NCBI GenBank assembly: GCA_017881645.1
Contig: JADGQQ010000005.1
Location: 1-17,003 of the forward strand
Direction of reading: 5' to 3'
DNA length: 17,003 nt
Origin: Clostridia bacterium
Lineage (GTDB): Bacteria; Bacillota; Clostridia; Saccharofermentanales; Saccharofermentanaceae
The notes under the pieces were generated by a model that had not been told where the DNA came from, made no database searches, and saw only the letters and a program-made list of their open reading frames with translations. The translations under genes were made by a program, and so were the position numbers. Positions 6,705 through 13,278 of the stretch are shown one piece after another; position 1 is the first letter of the stretch, and the number at the start of each line of letters is the position of its first letter.

Positions 6705-8507
6705 CTATTTCTTCACAACGGCACCAAATTTACATGCTTCCATACAGGCTCCGCACTTGATGCACTTTGATGCATCAATAACGAATGATTCCTTGCCGAT
6801 GACACCGGAGATACAATTGACCGGGCATTTTTTCGCACAAAGGCTGCATTTCTTGCACTTATCCGGTTCGATATAATATTGTGTCAGACCTTTACATACA
6901 TGGCATTTGCATTTTTTGTCGACGACATGTTCGAGATATTCATTCCGGAAATGATGCATTGTCGACAAAATCGGATTGGCAGCCGTCTGCCCAAGCGCGC
7001 ACAGAGAACCGTTCTTCAGTGCAGTTGCAAGACCTTCCAGCGATTTCAGATCTTCAAGAGATCCTGAACCGTCCGTAATCTTGGTCAGCAGTTCAAACAT
7101 GCGCTTGGTCCCGATACGGCAAGGCGCACATTTACCGCAGGATTCATCCACTGTGAATTCAAGAAAGAATTTCGCAATGTCGACCATGCAAGTATCTTCA
7201 TCCATTACGATCATACCGCCGGATCCCATCATGGAGCCGACAGAGATGAGGTTGTCATAATCAATCGGAGTATCGAGAAGAACTGCAGGAATACATCCGC
7301 CGGATGGTCCGCCCGTCTGTACCGCTTTAAATGCTTTCCCGTTCGGAATACCGCCGCCGATGTCAAAAACAATCTCGCGAACCGTCGTGCCCATCGGAAT
7401 TTCAACAAGTCCGACATTGTTGACCTTGCCGCCGAGAGCAAACACTTTCGTTCCTTTTGATTTTTCTGTGCCGATGGCCGAAAACCATTCTGCTCCACGA
7501 TTCAAAATCACCGGTATATTGGCGAATGTTTCTACATTGTTCAGAATCGTAGGTTTGCCGAAAAGACCCTTGACTGCCGGAAACGGAGGCCGGGGTGTCG
7601 GATTGCCGCGCTTTCCCTCAATGGATCTCATTAAAGCCGTTTCTTCTCCGCAAACAAAAGCGCCTGCACCGAGACGGATATCCAGATCAAAATCAAAGCC
7701 TGAATCAAAAATATTCGTTCCGATCAAACCATATTCACGGGCCTGGCTGATGGCAAGCTTCAGTCTCTCGACAGCAATCGGATATTCTGCGCGAACATAC
7801 ACATATCCTTGATTTGCACCAATACAATAACCTGCAATTGCCATCGCTTCAATGACACTGTGCGGATCACCTTCAAGAATTGAACGGTCCATAAATGCAC
7901 CCGGGTCACCCTCATCGGCATTACAGCATACATATTTGACGTCGTTTTGAACTTTTGCAGCAAATTCCCATTTGTTTCCTGTCGGGAAGCCACCGCCGCC
8001 TCTGCCGCGAAGACCGGATTGCTTTATCATTGCGATAATTGCCATCGGATCGGTTTTCTCGGTAAGGATCTTGCCGAGAGCCTGATAGCCGTCCCGGGCA
8101 ATATACTCTTCAATCTTTTCGGGATTAATAATTCCGCAGTTGCGCAGAGCAATGCGGAGCTGTTTTTTAAAGAAATTATTATCATCTGCTGACATCCGCT
8201 CCGTTGATGGAATCTCGGATGAAAGAGTCATAAGGCGACGGACAAAACGGCCCTTCAGCAAGTGTTCGCTGACAATCTCTTCAACATCATCCGGAGAAAC
8301 ACGATAATACATAACGCCTTCCGGATAAACTACGACAATCGGCCCTTCGGCACAAAGTCCGAAGCAGCCGGTTTTTACTACTTTAATTTCTTTCTCAAGA
8401 TCGTGTAACGGAAGAAGTTCCTCAAAACGATCCATGATTTTCGGTGAATTGGATGATGTGCATCCGGTTCCGCAGCAAACAAGGACATGCGCACGAAAAA
8501 TCTCCAT
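6705..8507 (-). CDS. hydB: Hydrogenase flavoprotein subunit HydB (NuoF-like, NADH/FMN binding)
   Basis: HydB accepts electrons from NAD(P)H at FMN and passes them to HydA. The 600-residue protein has four parts. First is a thioredoxin-like [2Fe-2S] domain (C11, C16, C48, C52). Second is the NuoF core, with the glycine-rich GLRGRGGGGFPTG (165-177), CNADEGDPGAFMDR (195-208) and GAGAFVCGEETAL (280-292). Third is the SLBB and [4Fe-4S] region, ESCGKCAPCR (455-464) with C503. Last is a C-terminal tail with two ferredoxin [4Fe-4S] motifs (C551/554/557/561 and C582/585/588/592). The N-terminal and C-terminal additions separate hydrogenase HydB from plain NuoF and match the electron-bifurcating type. 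The start is ATG 8507, because AAGGAGG at 8517-8523 lies nine bases before it. The frame is open a further 15 codons upstream, but that ATG lies inside hydC. The gap to hydC is four bases. Confidence 0.96.
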   Translation of the reverse strand: MEIFRAHVLVCCGTGCTSSNSPKIMDRFEELLPLHDLEKEIKVVKTGCFGLCAEGPIVVVYPEGVMYYRVSPDDVEEIVSEHLLKGRFVRRLMTLSSEIPSTERMSADDNNFFKKQLRIALRNCGIINPEKIEEYIARDGYQALGKILTEKTDPMAIIAMIKQSGLRGRGGGGFPTGNKWEFAAKVQNDVKYVCCNADEGDPGAFMDRSILEGDPHSVIEAMAIAGYCIGANQGYVYVRAEYPIAVERLKLAISQAREYGLIGTNIFDSGFDFDLDIRLGAGAFVCGEETALMRSIEGKRGNPTPRPPFPAVKGLFGKPTILNNVETFANIPVILNRGAEWFSAIGTEKSKGTKVFALGGKVNNVGLVEIPMGTTVREIVFDIGGGIPNGKAFKAVQTGGPSGGCIPAVLLDTPIDYDNLISVGSMMGSGGMIVMDEDTCMVDIAKFFLEFTVDESCGKCAPCRIGTKRMFELLTKITDGSGSLEDLKSLEGLATALKNGSLCALGQTAANPILSTMHHFRNEYLEHVVDKKCKCHVCKGLTQYYIEPDKCKKCSLCAKKCPVNCISGVIGKESFVIDASKCIKCGACMEACKFGAVVKK

Positions 8508-8511
8508 GATC

Positions 8512-9000
8512 TTATGCCTCCTTATATTTCGCGATAATGCCGGGAATTTCATCAGGTGTCAGTCGTCCATAAACATCATCATTCACAAGAATGACAGGTG
8601 CAAGACCACAGGCGCCTACACAGCGGCATGCCGAAATAGAGAATTTACCGTCAGTTGTCACTTCTCCGGTAGATACGCCAATGTTCTCTTCAATTTTTTC
8701 GAGAAGCAATTGAGAGCCTTTGACATAACAGGCCGTACCGAGACACACATTAAATACAGTATCTCCCTTAGGCTTAAGAGTAAAAAATGAATAGAAAGAA
8801 ACAACTCCATAGACTTCAGCTACGGATACACCCAGAGCAAATGCAACTTTCTTCTGAACAGGAAGAGGTAAATATCCATAAACTCCCTGGGCTTCCTGCA
8901 AAGTTGACATGATCGCTTTTTGGCCTTCACCTTTATGTGAGGCAATGATCACATCAAGTTTTTCGCTCATTTCTTCCGGAGTCAGTTTTGTTTTTCCCAC
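8512..9000 (-). CDS. hydC: Hydrogenase subunit HydC (NuoE-like [2Fe-2S] protein)
   Basis: HydC is the small thioredoxin-fold [2Fe-2S] subunit that links to HydB. From the GTG at 9000 it has 162 residues. A helical N-terminus (SHKGEGQKAIMSTLQEAQGVYGYLP) matches the NuoE family. The cluster ligands are C86 and C91 (CLGTAC) with C127 and C131 (CVGAC); C125 is an extra cysteine. The GTG is chosen because GGGAGGTGA (9008-9016) sits seven bases before it. An in-frame ATG at 9033 has no ribosome site. It is the first gene of the operon, and its last codons hold the ribosome site of hydB, so the two are translationally coupled. No convincing promoter or Rex-type operator is visible in the 218 bases between it and the divergent pseudouridine synthase gene. 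Confidence 0.95.
   Translation of the reverse strand: MGKTKLTPEEMSEKLDVIIASHKGEGQKAIMSTLQEAQGVYGYLPLPVQKKVAFALGVSVAEVYGVVSFYSFFTLKPKGDTVFNVCLGTACYVKGSQLLLEKIEENIGVSTGEVTTDGKFSISACRCVGACGLAPVILVNDDVYGRLTPDEIPGIIAKYKEA
8517..8523 (-). promoter_or_regulatory. Ribosome binding site that fixes the hydB start
   Basis: AAGGAGG on the minus strand is formed by the last codons of hydC and lies nine bases before ATG 8507. It decides against the longer frame starting at 8552. Confidence 0.85.
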
Positions 9001-9007
9001 AGTTGAC

Positions 9008-9016
9008 TCACCTCCC
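9008..9016 (-). promoter_or_regulatory. Ribosome binding site that fixes the hydC start
   Basis: GGGAGGTGA on the minus strand is a near-full match to the Firmicute anti-Shine-Dalgarno complement. It lies seven bases before GTG 9000 and rules out the upstream ATG at 9033. Confidence 0.88.
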
Positions 9017-9143
9017 ACAGGGTAGGATAACATGAAAAAATCACATGCTCAATTAGATATTGCATTTTTTCTGAACGTTTACTAATTATTTTTTGCATTC
9101 TGTCCAAAAACCGTAATTATGAAAATCATATCGGCTCAAAATG

Positions 9144-9172
9144 CAGTCAAATGAAAGCTTCTAAGGTATAAT
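9144..9172 (+). promoter_or_regulatory. Promoter of the plus-strand pseudouridine synthase gene
   Basis: A perfect -10 TATAAT (9167-9172) lies 17 bases after CAGTCA (9144-9149), which matches TTGACA at only three of six positions. Transcription would start near 9179, about 40 bases before the ATG. Confidence 0.6.
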
Positions 9173-9218
9173 GTCGTATAAGTCAAAAAAATAAATAAAC
9201 TTTCAGCAAGGATACAGA

Positions 9219-10103
9219 ATGAAACTTTCGTTTGTAATTCAAGGGAATGAACATGGTAAAGCGGCACATGAAATTCTCACTGAACGCATGAAAATGTCCC
9301 GTCTTATGATTAAAAGAATTCGTCTGTATGGCAATTTGTACGTAAACGGACAACCGGCGCGCATGAAAGATCCTGTTTATGCCGGAGATAATATTGAAGC
9401 CGTCTATGAAGATAACAACCTCATATCCGAGCGGCCGGACAATACAATTCCAATTTTGTACGAAGATGACTGGCTGCTTGTTTGTGAAAAACCGGCAGGT
9501 CTTGTCACGCATCCGTCCTGGCAGCATATGGATGATTCTCTGATTCAGCGTCTTTCCAATCAGCGCCTTCATCCTGTGATGCGGTTGGACAGGGAAACAA
9601 GCGGGCTTATCGTTATAGCAAAAAACGGATTTGCTCATCATGTGATTTCAAGTGAACCCATGGAGAAGGAATATCTCGGAATTGTACACGGAGTTTTCAG
9701 CGAACGGGACGGAACAATCAACGCTCCCATTGGAAGAGCTTCGGATTCGATTATGATCCGTGTGATTCGCGAAGATGGTCACGCATCCGTCACGCATTAC
9801 CATACGGAAAAGTACTTAGATGCGAAAGACATATCCCTGGTACGATTTGTGCTTGAGACGGGACGATGTCACCAAATTCGCGTTCATTCCAGAGCTATGG
9901 GACATCCATTGGTCGGTGACGGTCTTTATGGCCCGTCCTCTGTCGACTATGCAGATTCATCCATGCCGAGTCTTGCGATGGACACTCATATAAACCGTCA
10001 GGCACTTCATGCATGCTCTCTTAGTTTTCATCATCCCATATCGCACGAAATACTTCGTTTTGAGAGTGAACTGCCGGATGACATGAAGAACTTACTTGCC
10101 TGA
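9219..10103 (+). CDS. RluA-family pseudouridine synthase with S4 domain
   Basis: The 294-residue cytoplasmic enzyme should make pseudouridine in rRNA or tRNA. An S4-like RNA-binding region covers about residues 12-65 (SRLMIKRIRLYGNLYVNG). The catalytic domain begins with ILYEDDWLLVCEKPAGLVTHPS and carries RLDRETSGLIVIAKN, with Asp124 as the expected catalytic residue. The C-terminal ETGRCHQIRVHSRAMGHPLVGDGLYG block is typical. AAGGA (9208-9212) lies six bases before the ATG, which fixes the start. This is the only plus-strand gene in the window. It has its own promoter, is divergent from hydC, and overlaps the recN stop region by 12 bases tail-to-tail. It is a distant paralog of the protein at 653-1585. 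The specific target site is not predictable, so no symbol is given. Confidence 0.92.
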   Translation: MKLSFVIQGNEHGKAAHEILTERMKMSRLMIKRIRLYGNLYVNGQPARMKDPVYAGDNIEAVYEDNNLISERPDNTIPILYEDDWLLVCEKPAGLVTHPSWQHMDDSLIQRLSNQRLHPVMRLDRETSGLIVIAKNGFAHHVISSEPMEKEYLGIVHGVFSERDGTINAPIGRASDSIMIRVIREDGHASVTHYHTEKYLDAKDISLVRFVLETGRCHQIRVHSRAMGHPLVGDGLYGPSSVDYADSSMPSLAMDTHINRQALHACSLSFHHPISHEILRFESELPDDMKNLLA

Positions 10104-11828
10104 GATCTCATCGGCTCTTTCCAGATCAGCATCGAGAAATGAATCACTTCTTCGTTCAATCAGCTGTTTCGCTAAGTCAAGTGATTTACGATCCGACCGA
10201 TCTCCTGAAAGCAGACGTGCAACTTCTTCTTCTCTTTCAGACTGATTCAAATCAATGATCAGAGTGTGTGTTCGATCGTCAAGAACATCTTTCATGATGC
10301 TGTAGTGCTGATCCGCTGCAGCAGCAATCTGCGCCATGTGTGTTACGCACAAAACCTGATGCGTATCGGATAGTTTCCGGAGCTTCTGTGAAACAACCGT
10401 TGCCGTGATGCCGGAAATCCCGGCATCGATCTCATCAAATATTAGTGTCGGCGTCTCGTCGGCCGATGCCAATATCGTTTTAATAGCGAGCATAATTCTG
10501 GATGCTTCTCCGCCGGACGCAATGCGCGCAAGTGGTTTTTCCGGTTCTCCCTGATTAGCGGACATCATGAATTCGACTTCATCATATCCGGTTCTCGAAA
10601 AGAATCTTTCTCTTGGCCTCTGTGAAAACAATACGGAAAAAGATGCCCCCGCCATGCCCAAATCCGATAGTTCATGCATGATGCACTGTGATAGTTCGGC
10701 GGCCACAGCCGTTCGATGATTATGAATAGTATCCGCTTTCTCCATGAGCTCTTTTTCAAGTGCTAAACGGATTCTATGCAAATCGTCTAACCGCTTTTCA
10801 CTGCCGAGAATATCATCATACTCGTGCCTGGCATGTTCCAAGTAATTATGCATTTCTGAAATACCGGATCCGTATTTCACCTTGCAGCGGAAAAGAAGGT
10901 CAAGTCGAGCTTCTATGACCGGCAGCGAAATTGCAGTCGACTCTGTTTCGGTCATATAGGAAGCTATATCCTCTTCCAGACTTTCCAAAAGCAGGATAGC
11001 AGTGTTGAACTGATCGTGCAGGATTAAAAGGGATGGTTCAAGCTGCGAAATCGAGTGCAGAGCAGACTGTGCCTTCACAAGCTGCGTCATTGCAGTGTTC
11101 TCTTCTTCCTGCCCGAGAACCTGCCTGCAGGATGAAAGCCCCTCCCGAATTCTTTCATAAGATGTAAGAATCTTCTTCTGACGAATGAGTGATTCTTCTT
11201 CGCCATCCGCAAAATCTGCATCTTCCAATTCTGAAATCTGGTATGCCAATAATTCGGCCCGTCTTTTGCGCACTGCCGGATCCGTTCCAAGGCTTCGAAT
11301 CTCCTCTATGCATTTCCGATAAGATGTTAGACACGCTCCATAGGATGCAACAGCATCTCGAATTGCCAGATTTCCAAATCGATCCAATAGATCAAGATGC
11401 ATGGACGGAACAAAAATGGCCTGCTGATCATTCTGACCGTGTATATCTACAAGACGGGACCCGAAGTCCCGAAGTACGGATATAGGTACTATTTTCCCGT
11501 TCACCCGCGCAATGGACTTCCCGTCCATCGAGATTTCTCTTGAAAGAATTAATGTATCGTCCGACTCGGGTTCAATGCCTGCTGACAATAATTCCTCAGA
11601 TGAAAACAAAGCTGATATTGAATCAAAAACAGCATCTATCGAAGCTTTTCTGCAGCCCGTCCGTACAGAATCTTTGCCGGCTCTGCTTCCTCTCAATGCA
11701 GATATTGCATCAATCAGAAGCGATTTGCCGGCGCCAGTTTCGCCCGTAATGATAGTAAAGCCGCTTTTGGGTTCAAAAACAGCATGATCAATCAGGGCAA
11801 AATTGGATATGTCCATTCGTATAAGCAT
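10092..11828 (-). CDS. recN: DNA repair protein RecN
   Basis: RecN is an SMC-like ATPase that acts early in double-strand-break repair. The 578-residue protein has an N-terminal ATPase half with Walker A GETGAGKS (29-36) and the LVDIHGQNDQQ block near residue 125. A charged coiled-coil middle (about 160-380) follows. The C-terminal half carries the ABC signature ARIASGGEASRIMLA near 433 and Walker B TLIFDEIDAGISG near 460, then VTHMAQIAAAADQHY. Length is normal (about 550-575). The start is ATG 11828, with AAGGAAG six bases upstream overlapping the argR stop codon. The gap to argR is 11 bases. The 3' end overlaps the convergent pseudouridine synthase gene by 12 bases, and I see no terminator after it. 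Confidence 0.97.
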   Translation of the reverse strand: MLIRMDISNFALIDHAVFEPKSGFTIITGETGAGKSLLIDAISALRGSRAGKDSVRTGCRKASIDAVFDSISALFSSEELLSAGIEPESDDTLILSREISMDGKSIARVNGKIVPISVLRDFGSRLVDIHGQNDQQAIFVPSMHLDLLDRFGNLAIRDAVASYGACLTSYRKCIEEIRSLGTDPAVRKRRAELLAYQISELEDADFADGEEESLIRQKKILTSYERIREGLSSCRQVLGQEEENTAMTQLVKAQSALHSISQLEPSLLILHDQFNTAILLLESLEEDIASYMTETESTAISLPVIEARLDLLFRCKVKYGSGISEMHNYLEHARHEYDDILGSEKRLDDLHRIRLALEKELMEKADTIHNHRTAVAAELSQCIMHELSDLGMAGASFSVLFSQRPRERFFSRTGYDEVEFMMSANQGEPEKPLARIASGGEASRIMLAIKTILASADETPTLIFDEIDAGISGITATVVSQKLRKLSDTHQVLCVTHMAQIAAAADQHYSIMKDVLDDRTHTLIIDLNQSEREEEVARLLSGDRSDRKSLDLAKQLIERRSDSFLDADLERADEISGK

Positions 11829-11839
11829 GAATTACTTCC

Positions 11840-12316
11840 TTATGTATCTGAATTCAGTCGGGCGTTCATATCCCGGATCGTCTGTGCAATGGCGGCAGCG
11901 TCTTCCTGACTTGGTGTTGCCACAAATACCGTATCGTCCCCGGCAATCGAACCGATTACGCCCTGAAGACGAATCGAGTCAAGAGCGGATGCCGCGGCTT
12001 GTGCCATTCCGGGCAGAGTTTTTATTATTACAAGGTGCATGGCACACTCACATCCGATTACTGACTGCGAGAACACATTCAGCAGTCTGCCCGGAGCAGC
12101 GTCCCCTGTTCTGTCAAGAACACTGTACTTGGATGTTCCGGATACGGATGTAACTTTGATGATGCCAAGATCCTTAATATCCCGTGAAACAGTGGCCTGC
12201 GTGACAATTAGATCCTGTGCAACGAGTTCACTTACAAGTTCTTCCTGTGTACAGATGTCTTTGGATCGAATGAGTCGAAGAATGCTTTCCTGTCGTTCAT
12301 TTTTTGCCATCTTCAT
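11840..12316 (-). CDS. argR: Arginine repressor ArgR/AhrC
   Basis: ArgR is the hexameric transcription factor that represses arginine synthesis and can activate its breakdown when arginine binds. The 158-residue protein has an N-terminal winged-helix domain with VTQATVSRDIKDLGIIKV (38-55) as the recognition region. A linker follows, then the C-terminal oligomerisation and arginine-binding domain with TLPGMAQ (100-106) and GSIAGDDTVFVA (122-133), where the paired Asp residues bind arginine. The start is ATG 12316: GGGGGAG lies five bases before it. A GTG six codons upstream lies within nadK and has no site. The first 20 bases overlap the end of nadK in another frame, so translation is probably coupled. 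The nadK-argR-recN order is a common clostridial arrangement. Confidence 0.96.
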   Translation of the reverse strand: MKMAKNERQESILRLIRSKDICTQEELVSELVAQDLIVTQATVSRDIKDLGIIKVTSVSGTSKYSVLDRTGDAAPGRLLNVFSQSVIGCECAMHLVIIKTLPGMAQAAASALDSIRLQGVIGSIAGDDTVFVATPSQEDAAAIAQTIRDMNARLNSDT

Positions 12317-13172
12317 AGAAACTCCCCCTTGCACGAATTTTCTGGCGAATTGTCTGATAGAAATTCGAATATCCCAGTCGAGCGATTTTCATGGGCCGGT
12401 CAGCTTTTTTTACATAAATATGATCCAAAGGTGAGAGTTCAATTTCATTTCTTCCATCTAAAGATATTATGGGCTGTTCCTTAAAATCCTTAAGACGAAT
12501 TTCAACGACACTATCTTCTGCGACAACGTAACTGCGGTTGTGCAGCGTATGCGGGCAGATCGGAGTCACCAGAAAGACGGCAAGCTCCGGTTTGACTATA
12601 GGACCGCCTGCGGCAAGCGAATAAGCTGTAGAACCCGTTGGGGTCGATATTATGACTCCGTCACCGGAAAGACGTTCGACGTAATCATTGTCGATGAATA
12701 AATCAACCGTAAGAACATGAAGCAAAAATCCGCGCGCAATAACCGCATCGTTCAAACACAATCCTCTGCCCTTTTCGATACCGTCCTTATCCTTAACAAT
12801 GACATCAAGCTGAATTCGGTTCTCTATCGTATAATTCCCGGATATAAAGCGGTCCAATGCATCATCAAATTGATCCGGCTGTATTTCAGTAAGAAACCCG
12901 ATGCTTCCGAGATTGACTCCGATGATCGGAACGTTTTTTGCATAATGATCATGAACGGCAGATAGAAAAGTCCCGTCCCCGCCGATGCAAAAAATGACAT
13001 CACAGCTGCCGTAATTGGAAACGGATACATTCGGGTCACTCCCGAGTAATGTATTGTGATAACTGCCGTCAATGATAGCTTCTGCACCATGTTCGCGAAT
13101 ACTTGCACATGCATGCCTGGCAAACGCATAATCAATATCTTTAATTTCGTTGGAAATGATGCCAAATCTCAT
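12297..13172 (-). CDS. nadK: NAD kinase
   Basis: NadK phosphorylates NAD to NADP using ATP or polyphosphate. From ATG 13172 it has 291 residues, which is normal. The diagnostic motifs are FCIGGDGTFLSA (GGDG at 64-67), VNLGSIGFLTE near 86, LNDAVIARG (140-148, with ND where NE is most usual) and SGDGVIISTPTGSTAYSLAA (169-188). The start is set by GGGGGAG (13180-13186), seven bases upstream. The frame is open 29 codons further upstream, but that stretch is hydrophobic, unlike the family, and runs across the promoter. It heads the nadK-argR-recN operon and overlaps argR by 20 bases. The tlyA gene that often sits between dxs and nadK in clostridia is absent. Confidence 0.97.
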   Translation of the reverse strand: MRFGIISNEIKDIDYAFARHACASIREHGAEAIIDGSYHNTLLGSDPNVSVSNYGSCDVIFCIGGDGTFLSAVHDHYAKNVPIIGVNLGSIGFLTEIQPDQFDDALDRFISGNYTIENRIQLDVIVKDKDGIEKGRGLCLNDAVIARGFLLHVLTVDLFIDNDYVERLSGDGVIISTPTGSTAYSLAAGGPIVKPELAVFLVTPICPHTLHNRSYVVAEDSVVEIRLKDFKEQPIISLDGRNEIELSPLDHIYVKKADRPMKIARLGYSNFYQTIRQKIRARGSFYEDGKK

Positions 13173-13209
13173 TGCGACTCTCCCCCGGTGCATAGCACTA
13201 TGCAAAAGC

Positions 13210-13240
13210 ATGCATATTATACAAAAGATTATACATGCAT
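13210..13240. repeat. Composite repeat element overlapping the nadK promoter
   Basis: Two copies of the 6-base palindrome ATGCAT (13210-13215 and 13235-13240) flank two direct copies of ATTATAC (13216-13222 and 13228-13234), separated by AAAAG. Read on the minus strand, each ATTATAC gives a perfect TATAAT. The arrangement could be an operator, or simply two tandem -10 boxes. Confidence 0.5.
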
Positions 13241-13244
13241 TCAA
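13216..13244 (-). promoter_or_regulatory. Promoter of the nadK-argR-recN operon
   Basis: On the minus strand TTGAAT (13239-13244, four of six to TTGACA) is followed by 17 bases and a perfect TATAAT (13216-13221). A second TATAAT (13228-13233) lies 12 bases upstream of the first, without a good -35 box. The predicted transcription start is about 35 bases before the nadK ATG. Confidence 0.65.
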
Positions 13245-13278
13245 AAGAAAGATCACCATGATATATGCGTAGATCGGG

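Noticed and set aside
9001..9033. Longer hydC starting at ATG 9033
   Set aside because: The added 11 codons include the strong ribosome site for GTG 9000, and no site precedes the ATG.
9001..9218. Rex operator or clear promoter for hydC
   Set aside because: I looked for TTGTGA or TTGTTAA inverted pairs and for spaced -35/-10 boxes on the minus strand. Only poor matches were found, such as TTGACT with TATGAT at a 14-base spacing.
9183..9641. 152-codon minus-strand open frame upstream of hydC
   Set aside because: It is a shadow of the plus-strand pseudouridine synthase gene, with no ribosome site or domain.
13173..13259. Longer nadK with a hydrophobic N-terminal extension
   Set aside because: The extension covers the promoter and the ribosome site for ATG 13172 and is unlike any NAD kinase N-terminus.
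13245..13278. Possible terminator after dxs
   Set aside because: The GATCTAC/GTGATC stem is short and bulged; the T-rich tail alone is not enough to call it.
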